Translations under genes and position numbers: made by a program | The notes under the pieces: generated by a model | What the model saw: only the letters and a program-made list of their open reading frames with translations | What the model was told of the DNA's origin: nothing | Databases searched by the model: none | In this document: positions 26,272 to 36,559 of the stretch, in pieces | Layout: every line of letters begins with the position of its first letter | Position numbering within the stretch: the stretch's first letter is position 1 | NCBI GenBank assembly: GCA_963757335.1 | Contig: CAVWRJ010000008.1 | Span: 310,001 to 374,000, forward strand | DNA: 64,000 bases | Origin: DASQPA01 sp963757335 | GTDB taxonomy: Bacteria; Acidobacteriota; Thermoanaerobaculia; Multivoradales; UBA5704 | Reading direction: 5' to 3'

Positions 26272-29200
26272 ATGCCGTTGATGACCGAGGTTTCCCAGGA
26301 ACGAGCTCGCTCCCACTCGCAACCAGCTCGACATTGGCGTGAAATCGAGGTGGATGCCCTCTCGCTCGCCGCCGATCTCCGCCGCCGCATTCACGGCGAG
26401 GTCCGCTTCGACGACGGCAGCCGCGCCCTCTACTCGACGGACGCTTCGAACTATCGCCAGGTGCCGATCGGGGTCGTCGTGCCGACGAGCGTCGAGGATG
26501 TGATCGAGACCGTCGCCACCTGTCGCCAGCACGGCGCGCCGTTTCTCTCCCGTGGCGGCGGCACCTCGCTCGCCGGGCAGTGTACGAACGTCGCCGTGGT
26601 GACCGATTTCAGCAAGTACATGCACCACGTGCTGGAGATCGACCCGGTTCGGCGGCTCGCCCGGGTCCAGCCGGGGACGGTGCTCGACGATCTACGAGAG
26701 CAGGCCGAGCGCCACGGCCTCACCTTCGGGCCCGACCCCGCCACCCACAATCGCTGCACCTTGGGCGGGATGATCGGCAACAACTCCTGCGGCGTCCACT
26801 CGGTGATGGCGGGGAAGACGGTCGACAACGTCGTCGAGCTCGACGTCCTCACCTACGACGGCCTGCGGCTCCGGGTGGGGAGGACCTCCGAGGAGGAGCT
26901 GGCCCGGTTCATCCACGGCGGCGGCCGGCGGGGGGAGATCTACGCTCGGTTGAAGGCGCTCCGCGACCGCTACGCCGACCGCATCCGGGAGCGCTTCCCG
27001 CAGATCCCGCGCCGGGTGTCGGGCTACAACCTGGACCAGCTCCTCCCCGAGAACGGTTTCGACGTCGCCCGCGCTCTCGTCGGCTCGGAGGGGACCTGCG
27101 TCACCGTTCTGGATGCCGTCGTCCGCCTCGTGCCGAGCCCGCCGGCCCGCACCCTTCTCGTCCTCGGCTATCCCGACGCCTTCGCCGCGGCGGACCATGT
27201 GATGGACGTCCTGGCCCACGGTCCCATCGGGCTCGAAGGGATCGATGACCGGCTGGTCGAGGCGATCAAGACCAAAGGGCTGGTGCCGAAGGGCGTCGAG
27301 CTCCTGCCGGCGGGGCGGGGCTGGCTTTTAGTCGAGCTCGGCGGCGCCACTCGGGCGGAGTCCGATGCCAAGGCACGCGACCTCATGGTGGCGCTTCGCC
27401 AGCAGAGCGGCGCGCCGACGATGAAGCTCTTCGATCGGCGGGAAGAGAAGCTGATCTGGAAGGTGCGGGAGTCGGGGCTCGGGGCGACCGCCCGGGTGCC
27501 GGGGCAGAAGGACAGCTGGGAGGGCTGGGAGGACTCGGCGGTGGCGCCGGAGAAGCTGGGGACCTACCTTCGCGCGCTCCGCCGGCTCTACGACAAGTAC
27601 GGCTACCGGGGCGCCCTCTACGGCCACTTCGGGCAGGGGTGCGTCCACACCCGGATCGACTTCGACCTGACGAGCGAGGCGGGGATCGCCAAGGTCCGCG
27701 CCTTCGTCCACGAGGCGGCGGCGCTCGTCGTGTCGCTCGGCGGCTCGCTCTCCGGCGAGCATGGGGACGGCCAGGCGCGGGGCGAGCTGCTGCCGATGAT
27801 GTTCGGCGAGGAGCTCGTCGCCGCCTTCCGGGAGTTCAAGTCGATCTGGGACCCGGAGTGGAAGATGAACCCGGGAAAGGTGGTCGACCCCTACCGGATG
27901 GACGAGAACCTCCGCCTGGGCCCCGGCTACCGGCCGCCGCGGCAGGACACCCACTTCAAGTTCCCCGGCGACGACCACGGGAGCTTCGCCCGCGCCACTC
28001 TCCGCTGCGTGGGGGTGGGCGACTGCCGGAAAGAGCACACCGGCACCATGTGCCCGAGCTACCGGGTGACCCGGGACGAGAAGGACTCGACCCGCGGCCG
28101 GGCCCGGCTGCTCTTCGAGATGCTTCAGGGCGATCCGGTCCGGGGCGGCTGGCGCGATCCGCAGGTCCAGGAGTCGCTCGACCTCTGTCTCTCCTGCAAG
28201 GCGTGCAAGGGGGAGTGCCCGGTGCAGGTCGACATGGCGACCTACAAGGCCGAGTTTCTCTCCCACTACTACACTCGCCGGCTGCGGCCGCGCTCGGCCT
28301 ACGCTTTCGGCCTCGCCCATCGCTGGGTGCGCTTGGCCGGCCGGGTCCCCGCCCTCGCCAATCTCCTGACCCGTACCCCCGGGCTCGCCGGCCTCGCCAA
28401 GCGGGCGGCGGGGATGGCCCGGCAGCGCCGGATCCCGGGTCTCGCGCCGCGCACCTTCAAGGCCTGGTTCGCCGCCCGGGAGCCGAGAAATCGAGGGGCG
28501 GCCGCGGGTGATCCTCTGGCCCGACACCTGGAACGACCACTTCCATCCCGAGACCCTGGAGGCGGCGGTCGAAGTGCTGGAGGCGGCGGGCTGGCAGGTG
28601 GGGGTGCCGGAAAAACCGCTCTGCTGCGGCCGGCCGCTCTACGACTACGGGATGCTCGGCCGCGCCAAACGGCAGCTCAAAGAGATCCTCGCCGCCCTCT
28701 CTCCCGAGATCGCCGCCGGTACCCCGATCGTGGGGCTGGAGCCCTCCTGCGTCTCGGTCTTCCGCGACGAGCTGGGCGGTCTCTTCCCGGAGGACCCGGC
28801 AGCGCAAAGGCTTGCCGGGCAGACCTTCCTCCTCTCGGAGTTCCTGGTCCAAAAGGCGGGGGAGTGGCATCCGCCAGCCTTGAGGCGCCGGGCGGTGGTC
28901 CAGGGTCACTGCCATCACCAGGCGCTCTTTCGGATGGATGACGAAGAGGCAGTGCTGCAACGGCTGGGGCTCGACTTCCAGATCCTCGACTCGGGCTGCT
29001 GCGGGATGGCGGGCGCCTTCGGCTTCGAGGCCGGCGAGCGCTATGAGGTGTCGGCGAAGCTCGGCGAGCGAGGGCTCCTGCCGGCCGTGCGGGCGGCCGA
29101 GGAGGACACGCTCATCGTCGCCGACGGCTTCAGCTGCCGCGAGCAGATCGCCCAGGGGAGCGAGCGCCGGGCCCTCCATCTCGCCCAGGTGCTCCAGATG

Positions 29201-29392
29201 GCTCTCCGCGAGGGGCCGGAAGGTCCGGACCGCGGCGCCGGCCGGCCGGAGGAGGGCTACGAGCGGGAACCGGCGCGCCTTCCGGCGGCGGTCTCGGCCG
29301 GAGTGCTGGCGGTGGGTACCCTGGGGATTGCCGCGCTCTTGGGAGCTTTCTGGGCCTGGAAGCGCCGGCCCGGGGAGGAGGAAGAGCCGTGA
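26272..29392 (+). CDS. FAD-linked and Fe-S-binding oxidoreductase (D-lactate/glycolate dehydrogenase-like), frameshifted
   Basis: A fused three-part enzyme: an N-terminal FAD domain (PFLSRGGGTSLAGQ, LGGMIGNNSCGVHS, GSEGTCV), a substrate/FAD C-terminal domain (YGHFGQGCVHTRIDFD, GEHGDGQARGELL), two 4Fe-4S motifs (CRKEHTGTMCPSY and CLSCKACKGECP), and a CCG-type domain (KPLCCGRPLYDYGM, SGCCGMAGAFG). The frame changes near 28480-28505; the CCG part continues in the next frame to 29392 and ends in a C-terminal membrane helix. Such proteins oxidise 2-hydroxy acids and pass electrons to quinone. The start may be ATG 26272 or 26278; neither has a strong ribosome-binding site. Confidence 0.83.
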
Positions 29393-29460
29393 AGGAGGAG
29401 ACGGGCATAAGGAGCTCTCCGCGATTGTTCAGTAATGAAGTATCGCGAGAGGAAGATGCC

Positions 29461-31880
29461 ATGCTTGCCCATCCAGTCGAGTCCGGGCCCGTCGCCATGG
29501 AGGTGATCGATCCGGTCTGCGGGATGAAGGTGGATCTGGCGAAGGCCCCGCGCCACGCGGAGCACGCGGGCACCACCTATTACTTCTGCAGCGCCGGGTG
29601 CCGAGAGAAGTTCGTCCGGGACCCGGAGTCCTATCTCCATAAAACCGCGGCTCGGCGGCTCCGCGGCATCGGCGGCATCGGCGGCACCCGCGGCGACATC
29701 GGCAGTCGGAGGACCGGCCTCCGGCGGGCGCCGTCTACACCTGCCCCATGCACCCCGAGATCGTCAGCGACCGGCCGGGGAGCTGCCCGATCTGCGGCAT
29801 GGCGCTCGAACCCCAGACGGTGACGAGCGCAGACGAAGGAGAGAACCCCGAGCTGGTCGCGATGACCCGCCGGTTCTGGGTCTCCGCCGTCCTCGCTCTC
29901 CCGCTCCTCCTCCTCGGCATGTCCGAGGCGGTGCCGGCGCTCGACCTCGCCCGGCGCCTGCCGGCCGGCGCGGTCCACTGGATCGAGCTCGCCCTCGCCA
30001 CCCCGGTCGTCCTCTGGGGCGGTTGGCCGTTCTTCGAGCGCGGCTGGGCGTCGATCGTCCACAAGCGCCTCAACATGTTCACCCTGATCGCCCTGGGCAC
30101 CGGGGTGGCGTACGTCACGAGCCTCGTCTCGACCTTCGCACCCGGGCTCCTCCCCGCCTCCTTTCGCGGCATGGACGGGAGGGCCCCGGTCTACTTCGAG
30201 CCCGCCGCGGTGATCACCGCCCTCGTTCTGCTCGGCCAGGTCCTGGAGCTGCGAGCCCGGAGCCGCACCTCGGGAGCCCTCCGCGCCCTCCTCGGCCTGG
30301 CGCCGCCGGTCGCCCGCCGGCTGACGGCGGCGGGGGGGCGAGGGGAGATGCTGGAGACATCGAGAGCGACGTGCCGCTCGCCGAGGTCCAGGCCGGCGAC
30401 CGGCTGCGGGTGCGGCCGGGGGAGAAGGTGCCGGTCGACGGCGTCGTCGTCTCGGGGAGGAGCGCGGTCGACGAGTCGATGCTCACCGGCGAGCCGATCC
30501 CGGTCGAGAAGGTGCCGGGGGAGAAGGTGACCGGGGGGACGGTCAACGGCACCGGCTCGTTCGTCATGACGGCCGAGCGGGTGGGGAGCGAGACGTTGCT
30601 CGCGCGGATCGTCGCCATGGTGGGGGAGGCGCAGCGGAGCCGCGCTCCCATCCAGCGCCTGGCCGACCGGGTCGCCTCCTGGTTCGTGCCGGTGGTGGTG
30701 GCGGTCGCCGCCCTCACCTTCCTCGCCTGGTGGATCTGGGGACCCCAGCCGCGGCTGGCCTATGCCCTGGTCAACGCCGTGGCGGTCCTGATCATCGCCT
30801 GCCCCTGCGCCCTGGGGCTCGCCACGCCGATGTCGATCATGGTCTCGACCGGCCGCGGCGCCCGCGCCGGGGTTCTGGTGAAGAACGCCGAGGCGCTCGA
30901 ACGGCTGGAGAAGGTGGACACCCTGGTGATCGACAAGACCGGCACCCTGACCGAGGGGAAGCCGAAGCTCTCGGGGGTCGAAGCGGTGCCCGCGGCCGCG
31001 TAGGTGAGGACGGGCTCCTGCGCCTCGCGGCGAGCCTCGAGCGGGGGAGCGAGCATCCGCTCGCCGGGGCGATCGTCGCCGGGGCGGAGGAGCGCGGTCT
31101 CACCCTCTCGGGCGCGGAGGACTTCGAGTCGCGGACCGGCCGTGGGGTGCTCGGCACCGTCTCTGGCCGGCGGGTGGTGCTCGGCAATGCCCGGCTCTTC
31201 GCCGATCTGAAGATCGCCCCCGGGCTCTGGGCCGGCCGCGCCGAGGCCCGCCGGGCGATGGGGGAGACGGTGATGCTCGCCGCCGTCGACGGCGCCATCG
31301 CCGGGCTCCTCGCGGTGGCCGATCCGCTCAAAGAGTCGGCGGCGGCGGCCATCCGAGAGCTCCAGGCGAGCGGCCTCGCGGTCGTCCTCGCCACCGGCGA
31401 CAGCCGCGATACGGCCCGCGCCGTCGCCTCCCGACTGGGGATTCTCGCCGAAAACGTCGAAGCCGAGCTGCTGCCGGAGGACAAGGGCCGCCTGATCGAG
31501 CGCCTGCGCGCCGCCGGGAAGGTGGTGGCGATGGCGGGCGACGGGGTGAACGACGCCCCGGCCCTGGCCCAGGCCGACGTCGGCATCGCCATGGGCTCGG
31601 GCACCGACGTGGCGATCGAGAGCGCCGGCATCACTCTCTTGAAAGGCGACCTCCGCGCCCTCCTCCGCGCCCGGCGGCTGTCGGTCGCCACGATGCGCAA
31701 CATCCGCCAGAACCTCTTCTTCGCTTTCCTCTACAACACCCTCGGCATCCCGGTGGCCGCGGGCATCCTCTACCCTTCTTCGGGCTCCTCCTCTCGCCCA
31801 TGCTGGCGAGCGCCGCAATGAGCGCCAGCTCGGTCTCGGTGATCGCGAACGCGTTGCGGTTGCGGCGGGTGGAGCTCTAG
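29461..31880 (+). CDS. Heavy-metal P-type ATPase (Cu/Ag type) with YHS domain, frameshifted
   Basis: The order of motifs is that of a copper/silver exporter. An N-terminal YHS domain ([21 protein letters not shown]) and a CPMHPEI...CPICGM metal-binding segment are followed by the membrane helices, [10 protein letters not shown], the CPC motif in [13 protein letters not shown], the [12 protein letters not shown] phosphorylation site, SEHPLAGAI and [12 protein letters not shown]. The coding frame shifts near 29700-29745, 30325-30365, 30985-31010 and 31765-31780, yet each piece is highly conserved, so indel errors are more likely than decay. A 9-bp repeat tract (29665-29700) precedes the first break. 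Confidence 0.85.
29665..29700. repeat. Four 9-bp units inside the P-type ATPase gene
   Basis: GGCATCGGC twice, then GGCACCCGC and GGCGACATC, lying between the YHS and second metal-binding segments, next to the first frame break. Part of the window-wide set of 9-bp intragenic tracts. Confidence 0.7.
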
Positions 31881-31883
31881 GCG

Positions 31884-31889
31884 TATTCT
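31884..31889 (+). promoter_or_regulatory. -10-like box 6 bases before the retropepsin-like gene
   Basis: TATTCT is followed by six bases and the ATG at 31896; no Shine-Dalgarno. It begins four bases after the stop of the P-type ATPase gene. Confidence 0.45.
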
Positions 31890-31895
31890 GGTTCC

Positions 31896-32613
31896 ATGGC
31901 GTTAGAGACCGAGTTGGAGACGTTCAACAGCAGGCTGCCCCAGCTGAAAGCGGAGCACGAGGGTAAGTTTGCGCTGGTCCATCTGGACCGGTTGGTAGAC
32001 GTTTTCAGCAGCTACGAGGATGCGGTCAAGGCCGGGTATGCTCAATTCGGCTTGAACCCGTTTCTGGTGAAGCAGATTCACTCGGTCGAGCAGGCTCAAT
32101 TCGTCTCGCGTTTGATGGATCCCTGCGCAGCCGGGCGACCGCTAAAGTACCGGCCTAAAGTCCTCGTGCCGCACTTTTCGCTTCAAATCGAATCCGGAGG
32201 GCCGATCCTTCAAGCATTGGTATCGGTTAGCCAGCCGCGAGCCGCGGCCCTGGTGGCGGCGGGGCAGCCGGTGCCACTGGCAGTTCCCATTCGTGCCCTG
32301 GTGGATACCGGTGCGAGCTGTACCTGCGTCGATCCTTCCGTCCTCGCGGGATTGAGCTTGACTCCTACAGGGAAGAGTAAGCCTCACCACGCCTTCTACA
32401 GGCGCAACGCCTCACGATGCCGACCAGTACGACGTCGGGCTGATCCTCCCCGCGGCAGTTGGAGCACCGCCGCTCATTCTGCGGACGATCCCGGTAGTCT
32501 CTTCCTCTTTGCTGGTCGCCCAAGGCTTCCACGCGTTGATCGGCAGGGACATCCTGGACCGCTGCCTCTTTGTCTACAACGGTGACGCCAGGCTCTTCAC
32601 CTTGGCTTTCTAG
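31896..32613 (+). CDS. Retropepsin-like aspartic protease domain protein, frameshifted
   Basis: The N-terminal 75 residues (FNSRLPQLKAEHEGKFALVH, YEDAVKAGYAQFGLNPFLVKQI) match a small domain often found before retropepsin-like proteases. Then comes IRALVDTGASCTCVDPSVL, with the catalytic DTGA motif. Near 32370-32400 the frame changes; the second frame gives DVGLILPAAVG and FHALIGRDILDRCLFVYNGD, the typical C-terminal part of these domains, ending at 32613. Substrate unknown. Whether the break is real or an error cannot be told here. Confidence 0.75.
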
Positions 32614-32651
32614 ATCTTCAAGGTCGAGCGGGCGGAGCTCTAGAGAGCCCG

Positions 32652-32685
32652 ACCGTGGGCGGGCGGCAATCGACCCGCCCACGGT
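32652..32685. terminator. Hairpin between convergent genes
   Basis: ACCGTGGGCGGG (32652-32663) pairs perfectly with CCCGCCCACGGT (32674-32685), a 12-bp GC-rich stem with a 10-base loop, between the retropepsin-like gene and the convergent Cys-rich gene. There is no T-tract, so its role as a bidirectional terminator is inferred from position. Confidence 0.55.
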
Positions 32686-32728
32686 GGGCTAAAAGGGTGA
32701 CCTCAGGCAAGGAGGTACGGGTGTGGCC

Positions 32729-33025
32729 TCAATAGGGCAAACACTTGTGACGGAGCCGGTCGCAGTAGCTCGAGCCGTCGCCGCCGGGACAAGCAGCCCA
32801 GCAGTCGGAGTCCCAGGTGCAGTAGGTCGTCGAGCAGAGGCTGAGGGGAGACGCCGCCGGCGGAGCCGAGGTCAGCACCGGGGACATCAGGGCCTGCACC
32901 TGCTGGGCAAGGCCCTGCAAGAAAGCCTGGTCCTGTTGCGCGTGCGAGCTCTCCGCCGCGGCCGTCCCGGCGAACGCCGCCGAGAAGACCAGGGCAAGGG
33001 CCATCACCCACAGGTACTTTTTCAT
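32729..33025 (-). CDS. Secreted cysteine-rich mini-protein
   Basis: A 98-aa protein. ATG 33025 follows AGGAGG. Residues 1-24 are a signal peptide (MKKYLWVMALALVFSAAFAG, then TAAA), residues 25-60 a Gln-rich helical propeptide-like segment, and residues 61-98 a domain with six Cys in the pattern C-x4-C-x5-C-x3-C-x8-C-x6-C. The six-Cys spacing suggests three disulfides. No family recognised. It shares the signal, linker and Cys-domain layout with 5580-5924. Confidence 0.65.
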   Translation of the reverse strand: MKKYLWVMALALVFSAAFAGTAAAESSHAQQDQAFLQGLAQQVQALMSPVLTSAPPAASPLSLCSTTYCTWDSDCWAACPGGDGSSYCDRLRHKCLPY

Positions 33026-33180
33026 CGCATGCCTCCTTCGCTTTCGAGCATCAGTCCGGTCTGACACTCTGATCTCCATTGCGAAGAGTAAGAGATTCGA
33101 CCTTTCAGATCCATTGCAGGCGAAGAGGCGCTCCCCTCTCTTCCCTCGACCTCGCCGCGATGAGCGCCGGCTTGGTTCGT

Positions 33181-33759
33181 CTAAGGCTCCGGAACCTGAC
33201 CCTGACGCCGGAGCTCCATGGCGACGAAGGGACTTTTCTTTTCGAGGAGGTTGAAGGGAAGTCGACCGGCGGCGAAGTCGTCGTAGTAGTTCGCCCGAGC
33301 GTCGCGGCACTCTTTGTCGTTCAGCTTGAGCCGCTCGATCGTCGCCAGGACGCGCCGGCGAATCTCTTCGTCGAGGTCGGGACTGGGCAGCACCTGGAGG
33401 CCGGAGAGATCCAGGATGAACCAACCGTCCTCAATCGAGAAAGGATCCAGAACATCCTCGAACTCGCGCTTGCGCGCGTTCATGAGGGAGCAGACCAGCC
33501 GGTAGTTCGACCACTCGTAGGCGAGGTCGGGATTGCGTTTCTTGGGCGCATGGTGGTCCACGGACTTGGCTCCGGTGCCTGGCGGGATGTCGACGCACAG
33601 GTAGGCGCAGATCCCCTTGTAGGCCTCCCACAGTTGCTTGGAGCAGTGCCGCCAGTAGTTTGGGAGCTCATCCGGGTTGCGCGCCAGAGCCCGAAGGCCG
33701 GGCTGGCGCACCCGGGCATCGAAGTCGTCCGGTTCGGGCTGGGGTAGGACACGGATCAA
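33181..33759 (-). CDS. HNH endonuclease, PtuB-like (Septu-like pair)
   Basis: A 192-aa HNH-type nuclease. A CxxxC-type zinc-binding start (CAYLC, about 51-55) is followed by the HNH core VDHHAPKKRNPDLAYEWSNYRLVCSLMNARK (about 68-97, given here in one stretch only by position). The start is a TTG at 33759 that overlaps the stop of the ATPase (TTGA), so the two are translationally coupled. The AAA ATPase followed by a small HNH nuclease is the composition of Septu (PtuA/PtuB) anti-phage systems. The assignment rests on architecture, not on a family search. Confidence 0.68.
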   Translation of the reverse strand: MIRVLPQPEPDDFDARVRQPGLRALARNPDELPNYWRHCSKQLWEAYKGICAYLCVDIPPGTGAKSVDHHAPKKRNPDLAYEWSNYRLVCSLMNARKREFEDVLDPFSIEDGWFILDLSGLQVLPSPDLDEEIRRRVLATIERLKLNDKECRDARANYYDDFAAGRLPFNLLEKKSPFVAMELRRQGQVPEP

Positions 33760-34997
33760 GGTTCGACCCCGGCGGCCCTCGCCCGCAGGAGCCATCGCGG
33801 CCAGAAGGGGTCCGTATCCTTGAGCAGGGCATGGAGGTCGTGGTGGATTTTGCGCACTTCCTCGATCGGCGGGTCGGGCTGCCGGAAGGCCTCCAGGGCG
33901 CGCTGGATCGCCTCCTCGGCCGGCAACGAGCGTGCCTCCTTCAAATCGAATACATCCGAAGTCAGCCAGGCATTGGCATCGCCCCGCTCGCGCCAGTCGG
34001 CCTTGGCCACGCGAACCTTTTGTCCTTCGAGATCGAAGGTGAAGAGCGCATCCTGCGCGGTGTCGAAATGCGGCTCGACCGAGGCGAGGACCAGGGGGGC
34101 ATGAGTGGTGACGAGGAGTTGGACCTTGGCGGCACTCTGGAGCTCTCCCATCACCGACAGAAGAGCGGGAAGAAGGAGCCGCTGCCAGCGGGGATGGAGG
34201 TGCGCCTCGATCTCGTCCACCAGGAAGACGACCTCCTCGGTAAGCGGGCGTCGTAGCAGCCTCGATGCCTGGAGGTGCTCCTGCCACGCCCAGACCAACA
34301 GGTAGGCAAGCCCGATGACGCGCTTCATTCCGGCTGAAACGAAGGTGAGCGGGACCGTTCCATAGGGCATCGCGAGAGTCGGAATGGCGCGGCTGTCGTC
34401 GAGGCGGACACGGGTCGGCTTACCAGGCCGAAGCTCTTCCTGATCACCCGGGGAAAGGGCTTTGAGGACCGAGGTCAGCTGCTCGAAAGCTTCGGCCCTT
34501 TCCGATTGCCAGGATACCCAATCGCGGATGAGACCGTTCGAGAGGATGCGGCCGTTCTCCTCCAGTCCGTTCCACAGCTTGTCGGGCGAGAAGTGGAATG
34601 CCTCCGGCAGATCATTTACCCAACCGGATCTGGGGCCCGAAACCGAATTACGGGCAGGATCCCAGACGGAAAAGCTGCCGTCGACCTGGGCGTAGATCAG
34701 GAGGGAAGACTTTTTCAGTGGAAGGTCCGGACGCAGCCAGCGCTGCTCCTCGAAGCGGTAAGAGCTCTCGAGCCTCAATCCCGATACTTCAAACTGAATG
34801 GAGGGTTTCGCATTCAAATCGGGGTCGGGCCAGGCAGGGGAGCCGGCCCATGAATGGGTCAATCCCCACCAGGCGACATCCAGGACGAAGGTCTTGCCGA
34901 GCCCGTTGTCTCCAGTGAGGAGGTTGAGCCGCGGGGCCAGCTCCAAGTCGAGCGCTGGCACCGGTCCCACCCCTGCCAAGCTCATTCTCTCCAGCAC
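33756..34997 (-). CDS. AAA family ATPase, PtuA-like (Septu-like pair)
   Basis: A 413-aa SMC/RecF-like ATPase of the AAA_15/AAA_21 kind. Walker A is GDNGLGKT (29-36), a signature-like SAGMKR follows at about 221, Walker B is VVFLVDEIEAHLHP (256-269), and a switch His is in TTHAP (about 297-301). GTG 34997 is preceded by GGAGGT. It is the first gene of a pair with the HNH nuclease. In Septu the ATPase senses infection and controls the nuclease. At 413 aa it is on the short side for PtuA, so other ATPase/HNH defence types remain possible. Confidence 0.75.
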   Translation of the reverse strand: MLERMSLAGVGPVPALDLELAPRLNLLTGDNGLGKTFVLDVAWWGLTHSWAGSPAWPDPDLNAKPSIQFEVSGLRLESSYRFEEQRWLRPDLPLKKSSLLIYAQVDGSFSVWDPARNSVSGPRSGWVNDLPEAFHFSPDKLWNGLEENGRILSNGLIRDWVSWQSERAEAFEQLTSVLKALSPGDQEELRPGKPTRVRLDDSRAIPTLAMPYGTVPLTFVSAGMKRVIGLAYLLVWAWQEHLQASRLLRRPLTEEVVFLVDEIEAHLHPRWQRLLLPALLSVMGELQSAAKVQLLVTTHAPLVLASVEPHFDTAQDALFTFDLEGQKVRVAKADWRERGDANAWLTSDVFDLKEARSLPAEEAIQRALEAFRQPDPPIEEVRKIHHDLHALLKDTDPFWPRWLLRARAAGVEP

Positions 34998-35080
34998 TGT
35001 GACCTCCTATCCGTAGCGCCCCAGGACGCCGGGGCGCCCTCATTCTATGGGGGCTCTGCCCATCACGGTACCAACCCTTG

Positions 35081-35086
35081 TAGAAT
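35081..35086 (+). promoter_or_regulatory. -10-like box 6 bases before the cation transporter
   Basis: TAGAAT followed by six bases and ATG 35093, without a Shine-Dalgarno. Same leaderless geometry as the boxes at 4409, 25851 and 31884. Confidence 0.5.
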
Positions 35087-35092
35087 CGCCCC

Positions 35093-36041
35093 ATGGCGAT
35101 CGGTCACGATCACTCCCACGGCGGGCATGGCTCCCATGCCGGGCACTCCCACGGGCCGAGCCCCGGGGAGGCGAATCTGCGCCGGTTCTTGATCGTCCTC
35201 GTCCTGACCGCGGTCTTCATGGTCGTCGAGGCGGTCGGCGGCTGGTACAGCGGCTCGCTCGCCCTTCTGGCCGATGCTGGCCACATGCTGTCGGACGTCG
35301 GCGCTCTGGGGCTGTCGCTCTTCGCCATCTGGATCGCTCGGAAGCCCCCCAACTCAAAGCAGACCTATGGCTTCCACCGGACCGAGATCCTCGCCGCCCT
35401 GATCAACGGCGCCACTCTGATCGCCATCTCGATCTACATCTTCGTCGAGGCCTGGCACCGGTTCCACACCCCGGTCACGGTCAAGGCGCCGCTCATGATG
35501 GCGGTCGCCGCCGTCGGCTCTGGTGGTCAACGTCGGGGCGCTCTTCATCCTCCAGGGGGGAAAGAGCGACAACTTGAACGTGCGCGGGGCCTGGCTCCAC
35601 ACTTTGACCGACGCCCTGGGGAGCGTGCAGGCGATCGTCGCCGGCGGGCTCATCTGGGCCTTCGGCTGGCGGCTCGCCGACCCCATCGTCTCGGCGCTCA
35701 TCGGTCTCCTCGTCCTATGGTCCTCCTGGTCGCTGGTCAAGGAGACGGTGGGCGTTCTCATGGAGTCGGCCCCCGGCCACATCGACGTCGACGAGGTGCG
35801 CCAGGCCATCCTCGCCGTCGCCGAGGTGCGCGGGGTCCACGACCTCCACGTCTGGACGATCACCAGCGGCCGCGAGTCGCTCTCCGCCCACGTCGTGACG
35901 ATCGAGGGCAACAGCCCGCCGAGCCTGCTGACCGAGATCAAGGGCGCGCTTCACGACCGCTTCGGCATCCAGCACGTGACCATCCAGGTCGAGGCCGAGG
36001 ACAACGACTCCCACGACCCCTGCCGGGGCTGCGACGCCTAG
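35093..36041 (+). CDS. Cation diffusion facilitator (CzcD/ZitB-like), frameshifted
   Basis: A zinc/cobalt/cadmium exporter of the inner membrane. The N-terminus is His-rich (HDHSHGGHGSHAGHSHG). Six helices include the metal-site motifs LLADAGHMLSDV in helix 2 (AxxHxxxD) and HTLTDALGS in helix 5. The C-terminal cytoplasmic domain (HIDVDEVRQAI, VRGVHDLHVWTITSG, IQHVTIQVE) is intact. One frame change lies near 35505-35525; expected GLVVNVGALF is split across frames there. The gene is followed after 14 bases by the DinB gene. Confidence 0.88.
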
Positions 36042-36055
36042 AAGGGAGAGAGCCC

Positions 36056-36559
36056 GTGGAGATCCGCTCTGCCGAGACCTTCGCCGTCTACTTCGAGGGC
36101 ATCCGCGCCCGCACCGAGCGGGTGATCGCCTGCATTCCCGAGGAGCGGCTGGAGTGGAGCCCCCGGCCGGGGGCTTTCAGCTTCGGCGACCTGATCCGCC
36201 ACCTGGGCGCCATGGAACGCTACATGTTCGCGGAGAACGTCTCCGGCCGGCCGAGCCTCTACCCGGGGCACGGGAGCGAGCTGGCTTACGGGCTCCCGGC
36301 GGCGCTCGCCTATCTCTCCCGGATGCACGAGGAGTCGATGGCGATCTTCCGCGCCATGACCCCCGAGGATCTGGAGCGGCGCTGCTTCACCCCGGCCGGA
36401 ACCCCGATCACCGCCTGGAAGTGGCTGCGCGCCATGGTCGAGCACGAGGTCCATCACCGCGGCCAGATCTACCTGATGCTCGGGATGCTCGGCATCCCCA
36501 CCCCGCCCCTCTACGGCCTGACCTCCGAGGAGGTCCGGGAGCGCAGCACGCCGGTCTAG
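36056..36559 (+). CDS. DinB family protein
   Basis: A 167-aa four-helix-bundle protein: SAETFAVYFEGIRARTERVIACIPEERLEWSP would be helix 1 (position about 4-35), then GDLIRHLGAMERYMF with the first metal His, and MVEHEVHHRGQIYLML with the other two. DinB/YfiT-type proteins bind Ni or Zn and are thiol-transfer enzymes or of unknown function. GTG 36056 follows AAGGGAGAG. The stop codon overlaps the end of the convergent M1 peptidase gene (both use the same CTAG). Confidence 0.86.
   Translation: MEIRSAETFAVYFEGIRARTERVIACIPEERLEWSPRPGAFSFGDLIRHLGAMERYMFAENVSGRPSLYPGHGSELAYGLPAALAYLSRMHEESMAIFRAMTPEDLERRCFTPAGTPITAWKWLRAMVEHEVHHRGQIYLMLGMLGIPTPPLYGLTSEEVRERSTPV

Noticed and set aside
26051..26281. 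Heptad-repeat open frame (SDAEAFI-like) on the plus strand
   Set aside because: It is the direct reading of the 21-bp array; the opposite strand gives equally long heptad frames, and no ribosome-binding site or family was seen.
33756..33770. GGTTCGACCCC resembling a tRNA T-arm
   Set aside because: It lies in the coding end of the ATPase gene and no cloverleaf can be built around it. No tRNA was found elsewhere.
36408..36555. C-terminal extension of the M1 peptidase into the DinB gene
   Set aside because: After about 36560 the frame becomes Arg/Pro-rich and lies antisense to the well-supported DinB gene. A one-base indel restores a stop at 36556.
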